From assembly GCA_965230415.1 (NCBI GenBank), contig CBDDKZ010000003.1, positions 124,001 to 188,000 on the forward strand: a DNA stretch of 64,000 nucleotides. The letters run 5' to 3'. Under the pieces are notes generated by a model that made no database searches, was not told where the DNA came from, and saw only the letters and a program-made list of their open reading frames with translations. Below are positions 54,301-61,532 of this stretch, in pieces (position 1 is the stretch's first letter; each line of letters begins with the position of its first letter). A program made the translations under genes and the position numbers. Source of the stretch: CBDDKZ01 sp965230415 (GTDB taxonomy: Bacteria; Bacteroidota; Bacteroidia; Cytophagales; JAAEPT01).

Positions 54301-55818
54301 ATGGAAATTTCAAAAGCACATTCATATATGCTTGGCCTACTATTTTTTATGCATGTTAATGTTATAATAGCACAAAGTAATACGAAGACTATCAAAATTG
54401 GATCTGATTATAGTATCAAAAATAATATGGAATGGCAAAATGTAATTGATGTGGATAAAAATAGTATGATAACTATGTCACATTCGAAAACGGGTAAATT
54501 TTTCTACATAAACAAGCCCCACTTCGGTCTTCAAAAATTTAATAATGAGTTAGAGCTCGTAAAGTCACAGGAGATAGATTTGAAGAAGAATGGTGTTGAT
54601 ATAACATTTAAGGGAATCTTAAAAACGAACACGAAACTTCAATTATTAAGTGCTCAATATAACAAACAAGATAAGTCTAAGTCCTTGGTAATACAGGAGT
54701 TAAATAAGGAAACAGTTGCCTTGAATGCAATTGAGAAAAAACTGGTTACGATTGAGAAAAGAGATGGCATAGATCCCAATAAGAGCGCTCTGCTGTGTGA
54801 TCTAAACAATGATTCCACTAAAATTCTTGTAACCAGCATAAGAAGAACCAAAAAAATGGAGGAGGAATATGATTTTTACATGTATGATGAAAAGCTCAAC
54901 CTGGTTTGGGATGCAAGTGCCGTATTTAAAAATTTTGATATGGGCGACGGTATTTATGATTTAAAAGTTGATAATGAAGGTAATATATACGCTTTGGTGG
55001 TGAATTATGAAGATGTTCTTGAAAAATACACCTTGTATTGTATATATGATGAGGCCACTAAAATTAAAGAAGTAAAGATTGATAGTAAGGACTATAATTT
55101 TGGATTCTCCATGAAGTTATTCCTAACAGATAAGCAAGATGTGATATGTACTGGAGTTTATTCCAAAGACAAGGCTTGGACAGGTAACTATTTTTTGAAA
55201 ATTGAACACGAAGACCGAAAGGTTAAGGTAAATAAATTCACGACATTTCATGAGAATCAGGTTATTAATTCTTCTAAAGTAAATACGAAATGGGGTGGGT
55301 ACGATTTTAAAGATTTAATAGTAAGTGGAGATGGTTCTGCCTATTATTTGTTAGAGTCAATTTATGTGGGGCAGTCTTGGACATTTTACAATACAGTCAC
55401 AATTATTAAAGCTAATGCAGAGGGAGAGGTAGATTGGATTACAGCAATACCTAAACGGCAGGAAGTAACGGGGAAAAACGTAATGTACGCATCTTTTGAT
55501 GCGGTGATTTATGAAAATCAGCTGTACATGTTTTACAGTGATACACCGGAAAACCATCAGCAAAAAGATGCGCTAAGTGCTCCTGCTTTTTTAGATAAAA
55601 TGGAGGATGTTACTTTCAGTGATCCGTCAGCTTTTTTGTCTTTAAAAATTAGCCCTAAAGGGAAAATAAGTAAAAAAGTGCTGACCTTTTCGGAGAGATT
55701 AGGAGCTAAAGTACCCCTTGTTCAGTACAACTTAAGTTACCCGGGAAAATATTACTACGTCACGGCTCGTTCTGCTGGTAAAAAGCGCATGATGAAAATT
55801 GATCTTAATAAGCTTTAA
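54301..55818 (+). CDS. secreted protein of unknown function, 505 aa
   Basis: Not recognised. Signal peptide MLGLLFFMHVNVIIAQ (start ATG at 54301, cleavage near residue 25). The mature part is a series of beta-rich units with strands like YDFYMYDEKLNLVWDA, LKVDNEGNIYALVVNYEDV and VIYENQLYMFYSDTP, reminiscent of a beta-propeller read-out, with many Lys/Asn. No catalytic motif, sorting domain or membrane anchor. A weak promoter (TTTG 54237-54240 and TATTCTTA 54262-54269) precedes it. A bidirectional terminator follows. Confidence 0.6.
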   Translation: MEISKAHSYMLGLLFFMHVNVIIAQSNTKTIKIGSDYSIKNNMEWQNVIDVDKNSMITMSHSKTGKFFYINKPHFGLQKFNNELELVKSQEIDLKKNGVDITFKGILKTNTKLQLLSAQYNKQDKSKSLVIQELNKETVALNAIEKKLVTIEKRDGIDPNKSALLCDLNNDSTKILVTSIRRTKKMEEEYDFYMYDEKLNLVWDASAVFKNFDMGDGIYDLKVDNEGNIYALVVNYEDVLEKYTLYCIYDEATKIKEVKIDSKDYNFGFSMKLFLTDKQDVICTGVYSKDKAWTGNYFLKIEHEDRKVKVNKFTTFHENQVINSSKVNTKWGGYDFKDLIVSGDGSAYYLLESIYVGQSWTFYNTVTIIKANAEGEVDWITAIPKRQEVTGKNVMYASFDAVIYENQLYMFYSDTPENHQQKDALSAPAFLDKMEDVTFSDPSAFLSLKISPKGKISKKVLTFSERLGAKVPLVQYNLSYPGKYYYVTARSAGKKRMMKIDLNKL

Positions 55819-55825
55819 GCATAAA

Positions 55826-55855
55826 AAAAGCCGCTTTGTAACAAAAGCGGCTTTT
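55826..55855. terminator. bidirectional terminator between the unknown secreted protein and gapA
   Basis: Stem AAAAGCCGCTTT (55826-55837) / AAAGCGGCTTTT (55844-55855) around a 6-nt loop, with A and T flanks on each side. It serves the plus gene ending at 55818 and gapA on minus (stop at 55877). Confidence 0.85.
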
Positions 55856-55876
55856 AATAATATCATTGAAACTGAA

Positions 55877-56884
55877 TTATTTCACAGAATCCATATGAGC
55901 GATAAGGTCAACTACTTTATTTGAGTATCCCCACTCATTATCGTACCAGCTCACAACTTTTACGAATTTGTCGCTTAGTTGAATACCAGCACCAGCATCG
56001 AAGATAGAAGTACGTGGATCACCAACGAAATCGTTTGAAACAACAGCATCTTCAGTGTAACCTAAGATACCAGCCATTTCGTTTTCCGAAGCTCTTTTGA
56101 TTTCAGCTTTGATTTCATCATAAGAAGCACCGTTTTCCAATTTCACAGTAAGGTCAACTACAGAAACGTCTGGAGTTGGTACACGGAAAGCCATACCTGT
56201 TAATTTTCCATTTACTTCAGGAAGTACTTTTCCAACGGCTTTGGCAGCACCTGTAGATGAAGGGATGATGTTTTGAGCAGCACCACGACCACCTCTCCAG
56301 TCTTTAGCTGAAGGGCCATCAACAGTTTTTTGAGTGGCTGTTGTAGCGTGTACTGTTGTCATTAAACCTTCTTCGATGCCGAATTTATCGTTGATTACCT
56401 TTACGATAGGAGCAAGACAGTTTGTAGTACAAGAAGCATTAGAAACGAAGTTCATGCTATTGTCATATTTGTCTTGGTTTACGCCCATTACGAACATAGG
56501 AGTGTCGTCCTTAGATGGACCTGTCATTACTACTTTTTTAGCACCTGCATCAATGTGACCTTGCGCTTTTTCTTTTGTTAGGAAAATACCAGTAGCTTCT
56601 GCAACATACTCAGCACCTACAGCATCCCATTTAAGGTCGGCAGGGTTTTTCTCAGCAGTTACTCTCACTTCACGACCATTAACTATAAGGTTACCGTTAG
56701 CAACGCTAACGTCACCGCTAAAAGTACCATGAGTTGAGTCATATTTTAACATGTAAGCAATGTAATCAACGTCGATTAAATCGTTGATAGCAACTACTTC
56801 TACATTTTCTCTTTCTTCTGCAGCTCTGAAAACTAAACGGCCGATACGTCCGAATCCGTTTATTCCAATTTTAATTGTTGACAT
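55877..56884 (-). CDS. gapA: glyceraldehyde-3-phosphate dehydrogenase, type I
   Basis: Glycolytic NAD-dependent enzyme, 335 aa. INGFGRIGRLVFRA, catalytic Cys152 in SNASCTTNCLAP, HATTATQKTVDGPS, and YDNEWGYSNKVVDL. The N-terminus MSTIKIGINGFG and full length support the ATG at 56884. Codon use is conspicuously regular, as expected for a highly expressed gene. Promoter at 56939-56970; terminator shared with the convergent gene. No pgk or tpiA nearby. Confidence 0.97.
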   Translation of the reverse strand: MSTIKIGINGFGRIGRLVFRAAEERENVEVVAINDLIDVDYIAYMLKYDSTHGTFSGDVSVANGNLIVNGREVRVTAEKNPADLKWDAVGAEYVAEATGIFLTKEKAQGHIDAGAKKVVMTGPSKDDTPMFVMGVNQDKYDNSMNFVSNASCTTNCLAPIVKVINDKFGIEEGLMTTVHATTATQKTVDGPSAKDWRGGRGAAQNIIPSSTGAAKAVGKVLPEVNGKLTGMAFRVPTPDVSVVDLTVKLENGASYDEIKAEIKRASENEMAGILGYTEDAVVSNDFVGDPRTSIFDAGAGIQLSDKFVKVVSWYDNEWGYSNKVVDLIAHMDSVK

Positions 56885-56938
56885 ATTCTTATACTATTTA
56901 ATTCTAAAAAGGAATTTTTAGTCTGTAAAATTAAGCTG

Positions 56939-56970
56939 CAAGTATACAATAAATGGTACCTAAAAACAAT
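56939..56970 (-). promoter_or_regulatory. gapA promoter
   Basis: On the minus strand ATTG (56970-56967), 20-bp spacer and TATACTTG (56946-56939): a -33/-7 pair with one mismatch each from consensus. It lies about 55 bp upstream of the gapA ATG. Confidence 0.6.
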
Positions 56971-57034
56971 TTAGAAAGGGGCAAATGTCGTCATCAGGAT
57001 CTTATTCTCCATAAAAATAACGAGTATGTGAATT

Positions 57035-57064
57035 TTTAGCTGATTTTGACAAATCTTATCTTTA
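57035..57064 (+). promoter_or_regulatory. candidate promoter for the SpoIIE phosphatase gene
   Basis: TTTA at 57035-57038, 18-bp spacer, TATCTTTA at 57057-57064. About 100 nt of leader precede the start codon. Confidence 0.45.
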
Positions 57065-57164
57065 AATTACGTGACAAATCTCGATACACAGCATTAAAAA
57101 GTATTAGAGGGAAACCAGGTATCAACAGCATGTTCAGACGAGCAATGATGCGCTGAACATTTTT

Positions 57165-58784
57165 ATGATTAAACCAATTATGACTATTGCAAAACAGAGC
57201 TACAGTAATCTAAACCTATTATTCTTAACATTAATTTTTTTCCTGACTTTTAGTTCGGAGACATTCGGGCGTAAGCATGAAAAGCAGTCGAAAAATCATA
57301 AGCACACCAAAAATGAAACACAGGAAGTTGATACGGAAAAAAGAGCTGATTTTATCATTGGTATAGCCAATAAGATTAGTTACCCAGTAGAATCTGGTGG
57401 TGGAATCTACCGTATAGGTGTTTTTGGTAAAGGGAAACACATAAGGGAATTGGTGCACGAACTTGAAAATAGAGTGCAGAATATGTCTATTGAAGGGAAA
57501 AAAGTGGAAGTAGTTCTTTATAAACATGCTAAGCGTATTCATAACGTAGACTTGTTGTACATTCAGGGGCATAGTAAAATTAGAATCGATGAGATCAATA
57601 AACGACTCGGAAACCACCCTTATGTTATCCTGACAGAAAATTATCCTTTCGGGACATCCTCATTGAATTTTACATTGAACAAAGAAAATGAATTGTATTA
57701 CGAGTTAAAAGAAAGTGAAATCGTAAAAAAGGGAGGTATTATCCATAGCAGCTTAATTGAAGCCCCAAACCGGGTAGACTCTGAAGTGGAGTGGGAAGGG
57801 AAATTAAAGGATGCCTTGCAATTAATTGAACATCAGGAAAACAAAATTGAACGGCAGGTCAATAAAATTCAAGCGCAGGGAACAAAGATAGAAGCGCAAT
57901 CGCAGGAAATAGATAAGAAGTCGGGTATTATATTCTATCAACGACTTATTATCGTCTTGGCGATAGCATTTTTAGTGATGATTAGTTTTCTCGGATTTAT
58001 GCTACTGAGAGTAAATAGAAATCGTAAACGTGCGTTAAAGCGCATCACATCCAGTATTGAGTACGCCAAGCTTATACAGCAGGCAGTATTACCGCCCAAG
58101 ACGCTTATATCGGCTATTTTTCCGGAATCATTTGTGTTTTATCAGCCCAAGGATATCGTTTCCGGAGATTTTTATTGGCTGGAGAGAGCAGGTGATTTGG
58201 TTTTTTTCTCGGCAGCTGATTGTACCGGGCATGGTGTGCCCGGAGCAATGCTCAGTCTCTTGTGCAGTACTTCACTCACAAAAGTAGTGAAGGATATGGA
58301 GGTCTATGAGCCGGCAAAAATTTTGGATGAGACGGTTAAAATTTTGGAATCATGTTTTTCCAAGAGCGAAAAGGATGTGTCGGACGGGATGGATCTGGCA
58401 CTATGTTGCCTCAACCTGAAGACCCTGGAACTGCAATATGCCGGTGCTTTTAACCCTTTGTATATAGCGAGTGGCGGCGAGTTAAATGTTATCAAGGCAG
58501 ACAGAAGACCGGTAGGGATGTTTGAAGGCAAAACAAGCTTTACGAACCATCAACTAACGGTGAAAAAAGGCGATTGCATTTATGTTTTGTCAGATGGTTA
58601 TACCGACCAGTTTGGTGAACAGGAGGGCAAGAAATTCGGATCTAAAAAACTACGAGAATTACTGCTCCAAATTTCCGAAAAAGAAATGGAGGTACAAAAC
58701 AAAGTCATCAGGCGGCAGTTTGTTGATTGGAAAGGAGAAATGGAACAATTGGACGATGTATGCTTTATTGGGCTAAAAGTCTAA
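57165..58784 (+). CDS. YfiR-like / coiled-coil / TM / SpoIIE PP2C-type phosphatase
   Basis: 539 aa. Signal/anchor helix near residues 16-35 (LNLLFLTLIFFLTFSSETFG); a periplasmic YfiR-like domain (about 60-205; YRIGVFGKGKHIRELV, then YPFGTSSLNFTL); a coiled coil with repeated KIE/Q units (215-262); a transmembrane helix (about 268-290); and a cytoplasmic SpoIIE phosphatase (about 300-539) with IVSGDFYWLE, SAADCTGHGVPGAMLS, LSDGYTDQFG and LDDVCFIGLKV. YfiR usually represses the cyclase YfiN; here it is fused to a phosphatase output. Start ATG 57165, or 57180. The target anti-anti-sigma protein is not in the window. Confidence 0.82.
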   Translation: MIKPIMTIAKQSYSNLNLLFLTLIFFLTFSSETFGRKHEKQSKNHKHTKNETQEVDTEKRADFIIGIANKISYPVESGGGIYRIGVFGKGKHIRELVHELENRVQNMSIEGKKVEVVLYKHAKRIHNVDLLYIQGHSKIRIDEINKRLGNHPYVILTENYPFGTSSLNFTLNKENELYYELKESEIVKKGGIIHSSLIEAPNRVDSEVEWEGKLKDALQLIEHQENKIERQVNKIQAQGTKIEAQSQEIDKKSGIIFYQRLIIVLAIAFLVMISFLGFMLLRVNRNRKRALKRITSSIEYAKLIQQAVLPPKTLISAIFPESFVFYQPKDIVSGDFYWLERAGDLVFFSAADCTGHGVPGAMLSLLCSTSLTKVVKDMEVYEPAKILDETVKILESCFSKSEKDVSDGMDLALCCLNLKTLELQYAGAFNPLYIASGGELNVIKADRRPVGMFEGKTSFTNHQLTVKKGDCIYVLSDGYTDQFGEQEGKKFGSKKLRELLLQISEKEMEVQNKVIRRQFVDWKGEMEQLDDVCFIGLKV

Positions 58785-58868
58785 AAAAAATATTTGACCA
58801 TAACTGGCATGTTGTCAGGTAATAATGCGTTTGGAGAGTGTGTGGGAAGAAAAAAAAGGTGTTTCAGT

Positions 58869-58899
58869 TTTGTATATTAAATAACTTCTCTTACCTTTG
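58869..58899 (+). promoter_or_regulatory. tRNA-Glu promoter, perfect consensus
   Basis: TTTG (58869-58872), 19-bp spacer, TACCTTTG (58892-58899), an exact match to the Bacteroidota -33/-7 consensus. The tRNA starts 19 nt after the -7 element. Confidence 0.8.
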
Positions 58900-58917
58900 T
58901 GCCACTGTTTAAAACAC

Positions 58918-58989
58918 GGTCCGTTCGTCTAGGGGTTAGGACGCCAGGTTTTCATCCTGGTAACAGGGGTTCGATTCCCCTACGGACTG
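58918..58989 (+). tRNA. tRNA-Glu (UUC anticodon)
   Basis: 72 nt. Acceptor stem GGTCCGT (58918-58924) pairs with ACGGACT (58982-58988), first pair G-U; discriminator G at 58989. D arm with AGGGGTTA; anticodon stem CCAGG/CCTGG with loop TTTTCAT, anticodon TTC; T stem AGGGG/CCCCT with TTCGATT loop. CCA is not encoded (the next bases are CAAGC), so it must be added by Cca. A terminator hairpin follows. Confidence 0.97.
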
Positions 58990-58996
58990 CAAGCTT

Positions 58997-59024
58997 AAGC
59001 CTCGAAGAAATTCGAGGCTTTTTT
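58997..59024 (+). terminator. terminator after tRNA-Glu
   Basis: Perfect 10-bp stem AAGCCTCGAA / TTCGAGGCTT with a 4-nt GAAA loop, followed by a T run. It begins 7 nt after the tRNA. Confidence 0.93.
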
Positions 59025-59402
59025 GTTTGTTTCCAGCCAGTATAGGCTGTTTTTGAGGTTAGATAATCCCCTTCGATCTCGTCTGATGAGCTAGGGTTTT
59101 TGGCTCGTTTTTCGTCCTTTTACACCTGTTATTTTTGAAGCTGAAAATGGCTTTTTTTGCCTAGTAACGATCATGAGTTACATTTCGCTAATTATTGATG
59201 GTTCGAAAGTGGTGTATCCAATCTAGGCAAAATCAAAAAAATGCCTGATTGTTTTACAATTTCTCAACGCAGTAATGTGTAAGTTTCTCCGCCCAATACT
59301 ACGAATCACCATCAAAATCAGCGCTACATCGTCATCTATTTCATTGGCCAAAATGCGCTTGGTTTGCTTAGATAATCGAGGTATTAGGTCTGCTAGCTTT
59401 TT

Positions 59403-59429
59403 TCATTTAAGCGCAAGGCGCTTAAATGA
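59403..59429. repeat. 12-bp perfect inverted repeat, 3-nt loop
   Basis: TCATTTAAGCGC (59403-59414), loop AAG, GCGCTTAAATGA (59418-59429). No T run follows on either strand, so it is not a typical terminator. Confidence 0.8.
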
Positions 59430-59560
59430 CACGCTCACTTTTTATCGACCTAAATAAAGATGTAGGCAGACGGACACTCACTCTGCATAATTACGAATCA
59501 TCCAAAAAACGGATGGAGAATTTCAGTCCTACCTTTTTCAGAAAGACGATTGAGGGGGCA

Positions 59561-59588
59561 CGTCATCCTGAGCGATAGCGAAGGATCT
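59561..59588. repeat. repeat-like motif (CGTCATCCTGAGC...GAAGGATCTG)
   Basis: The segment starts CGTCATCCTGAGCG and ends AGCGAAGGATCT, with ATCCT/AGGAT inverted arms. I recall very similar short sequences dispersed through intergenic regions of many Bacteroidota and other genomes; only one copy lies in this window. Confidence 0.5.
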
Positions 59589-59692
59589 GTTGAAGTTTAT
59601 ATCACAATTAAAGAAGCTTCAATTTAATTGCTGCTTTTTCTTTCTGTTCATTTATATTAGAACTAATAAAAGGAAATCAAGCGCACGGCTCC

Positions 59693-60106
59693 TTAATGCG
59701 GCAATTTGTGTTTAATTAGGCCGTATACAAATGTGCCCAATGTAGCCATCAATATGACTAATACAAATAAGAGGGAGCCACTGCCTACCAAGGCGAACAT
59801 GGGGCCGGGGCAGGCTCCTGTCATGGCCCAGCCAAAGCCGAAAATGGTACCCCCAGCAAGGTTTGCGAAAATAGTTAGTTTCTTTGGAGCGATGTGTATT
59901 TCTTCACCCTTGATGTCCTTTAATTTTCGTTTTTTGATGATCAATATGCTGATTGCACCTAAGACCACCGCAGAACCAATAATTCCATACATATGAAACG
60001 ATTCAAATCGAAACATTTCGTAAATGCGATACCAGCTTATGACCTGGCCTTTTATTAGGACTATACCGAAAAATAGTCCGGTAAATAGAAATTTTAACAC
60101 TTTCAT
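59693..60106 (-). CDS. YeeE/YedE-family membrane protein, second half (DUF6691-like)
   Basis: 137 aa, four membrane helices (LKFLFTGLFFGIVLI, MYGIIGSAVVLGAISILII, LTIFANLAGGTIFGFGWAM, LLFVLVILMATLGTFVYGL). Contains GACPGPMFALVGSGS (about 96-110), with the Cys that in the thiosulfate transporter TsuA/YeeE class handles sulfur. Paired with the other half encoded 8 bp upstream; the two together form one split YeeE/YedE transporter. Likely imports thiosulfate or a related sulfur compound. Confidence 0.88.
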   Translation of the reverse strand: MKVLKFLFTGLFFGIVLIKGQVISWYRIYEMFRFESFHMYGIIGSAVVLGAISILIIKKRKLKDIKGEEIHIAPKKLTIFANLAGGTIFGFGWAMTGACPGPMFALVGSGSLLFVLVILMATLGTFVYGLIKHKLPH

Positions 60107-60114
60107 AGGGATAA

Positions 60115-60684
60115 TTAGTCAAATTGTAAAAGCCATGGTAATACCAGGTGGGTTACGGTAAGTCCACCGGCAAAAAAACCGATTACTGAAAGTAGAGAGG
60201 GCAGTTGCAAATTGCTTAAACCGCTTATAGCATGTCCTGAGGTACAGCCTCCCGCATAACGTGTTCCAAAGCCAATTAAGAAACCTCCCAATAACATCAT
60301 TGTCACACCTCTGATGGATTTAAGTCCCTCCCAACTGAAGATTTCTTCTGGCGCAAGTACTTCTCCCGGCTTGTTAATGCCCAGGTCCGTTAACTCCTGA
60401 ACGATCGTATCAGAGATAGGCACTTGTGTGTCGTTGGTCAAAAAAGTCGTGCTTAACCAGGCTCCTAACACGATGCCTAAAATAAAAACCAGGTTCCACC
60501 GCTGTTGCCTCCAGTCGAAGCGGAAAAATGCTGAAAACTTCCCGGCACCTCCGATTGCACAAAATGTTTTTAGGTTAGAAGATACACCAAAGGATTTGCC
60601 GAGAAAGACCATCGTTAACATGGTTAAAGTAATTAAAGGGCCCACCACATACCAAGGCCAGGGATCAAGTATTTTTTCCAGCAT
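60115..60684 (-). CDS. YeeE/YedE-family sulfur-compound transporter, first half
   Basis: 189 aa from the Met at 60684 (MLEKILDPWPWYVVGPLIT); the frame runs further upstream to 60711 but that adds an unlike stretch. Membrane helices at about 11-31, 60-80, 125-150 and 160-185. FGTRYAGGCTSGHAISGL holds the conserved Cys in a YeeE signature. Partner gene is 8 bp downstream. A CRP/FNR-like palindrome lies about 100 bp upstream (60783-60798). No rhodanese or persulfide dioxygenase is nearby, which are often linked. Confidence 0.88.
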   Translation of the reverse strand: MLEKILDPWPWYVVGPLITLTMLTMVFLGKSFGVSSNLKTFCAIGGAGKFSAFFRFDWRQQRWNLVFILGIVLGAWLSTTFLTNDTQVPISDTIVQELTDLGINKPGEVLAPEEIFSWEGLKSIRGVTMMLLGGFLIGFGTRYAGGCTSGHAISGLSNLQLPSLLSVIGFFAGGLTVTHLVLPWLLQFD

Positions 60685-60782
60685 TTTTCTATTATTTAAA
60701 AGAATACACATTCATTTTCTTAAAAGAGACACCATGAACGTGAACATTGTTTGCAAAGAAAAAGAGCTAATAATTTATAGTT

Positions 60783-60798
60783 GGTGACTTACATCACA
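60783..60798. promoter_or_regulatory. CRP/FNR-like palindrome GGTGA-N6-TCACA
   Basis: GGTGA (60783-60787), CTTACA, TCACA (60794-60798): one mismatch from the TGTGA-N6-TCACA type of CRP/FNR operator. It is located about 100 bp upstream of the YeeE/YedE start on minus and 215 bp upstream of the LRR-cap gene on plus. Confidence 0.5.
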
Positions 60799-61012
60799 GA
60801 GCAATTAAATTCGTAACATTTAGTAGCGTGAGCTAATGCATTGCCTTTTTGCCCTGGTAGTTTCTCAATGAAAGTTTCTTAAGGTATTGGAGTAAGCAAA
60901 GGGTTGAGTTTTTTTTAATTAAAAATGCAATGCGTTTGTATATTTTGAGTGACACCATGCAGTTTTTAAAATAAAAAATTATAACTTGCTTATTATCATA
61001 TTTTTAAAGAGA

Positions 61013-61465
61013 ATGCAAAGACTTTTTTATTTATCATTTATTGTTGCTTTAATCCTTTATAGCCCCGCATTTTTAAAAGCGCAATTACTGCTCGATGCCA
61101 GGGGTAATGAGGGTTTGAATTGTATAGTTGTGGATAACCCTTCAACAAGTGCTATAGCGAGTGGATGGAAAATAGATGCCAATAGTACTTACAGTGAGGA
61201 TTGTATCATTACTGCCTTATTTCCGAATAACGCATATCGTTTCGAAATTCTCAACAATCCTGCCAATGGTGTGCTAGTGATACGTGCTGATGAGGTCGCT
61301 GCTATGACTTTGTTTAATGCAAAAGGGGAGTTGGTTTTGAGAAAATACCCCTTGAGCGCTGGTATCAATGATTATGACATAGCCCATTTAAGATCCGGAT
61401 TGTACTACATACACATTCAAAGTGTGAATAATTATGTCACCGAGCGTCTTTTTTTTAATGAATAA
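61013..61465 (+). CDS. secreted LRR-cap protein with T9SS type A sorting domain, 150 aa
   Basis: The frame opens at 60986, but the Met at 61013 gives a good signal peptide MQRLFYLSFIVALILYSPAF, cleaved after KAQ. The middle (NEGLNCIVVDNPSTSAIASG, SGWKID...YSEDC) matches the capping motif that normally ends LRR arrays in Bacteroidota surface proteins, yet no repeats precede it. The last 75 residues are a type A T9SS sorting domain: LNNPANGVLVIRA, TLFNAKGELVLRKYPL, INDYDIAHLRSGLYYIHIQS, ending in TERLFFNE. It should be exported and attached by the T9SS that PorX regulates. It is either a natural mini-protein or the 3' remnant of a larger LRR gene. Confidence 0.75.
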   Translation: MQRLFYLSFIVALILYSPAFLKAQLLLDARGNEGLNCIVVDNPSTSAIASGWKIDANSTYSEDCIITALFPNNAYRFEILNNPANGVLVIRADEVAAMTLFNAKGELVLRKYPLSAGINDYDIAHLRSGLYYIHIQSVNNYVTERLFFNE

Positions 61466-61532
61466 CACGGTGTAGCCTTTTTTGAGTCTTGTGATGAAAA
61501 ATCCAATTATATACCTGAAAAGCCTTAATGTT

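Larger units (their letters stand above)
59025..59692. other. 668-bp gene-free stretch with hairpin and repeat-like motif
   Basis: No convincing gene. It contains a 12-bp perfect hairpin at 59403-59429, a conserved-looking motif at 59561-59588 that resembles repeats dispersed in many bacterial genomes, and a 60-codon minus-strand open frame (59223-59405) that reads LADLIPRLSKQTKRILANEI but needs one base removed from an A6 run to start at an ATG. A plus-strand ORF at 59275-59457 overlaps it and looks spurious. It may be the remnant of an inserted element behind the tRNA. Confidence 0.5.

Noticed and set aside
58918..59024. tRNA-Glu 3' end as an attachment site of an integrated element
   Set aside because: I saw no second copy of the tRNA 3' end and no integrase within the window.
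59275..59457. 60-aa plus-strand open frame after tRNA-Glu
   Set aside because: No signal, domain or sensible composition; it overlaps the palindrome and an equally open minus frame.
60428..60787. 119-aa plus-strand open frame opposite the YeeE/YedE gene
   Set aside because: Lies antisense to a well-supported membrane protein and has no recognisable features.
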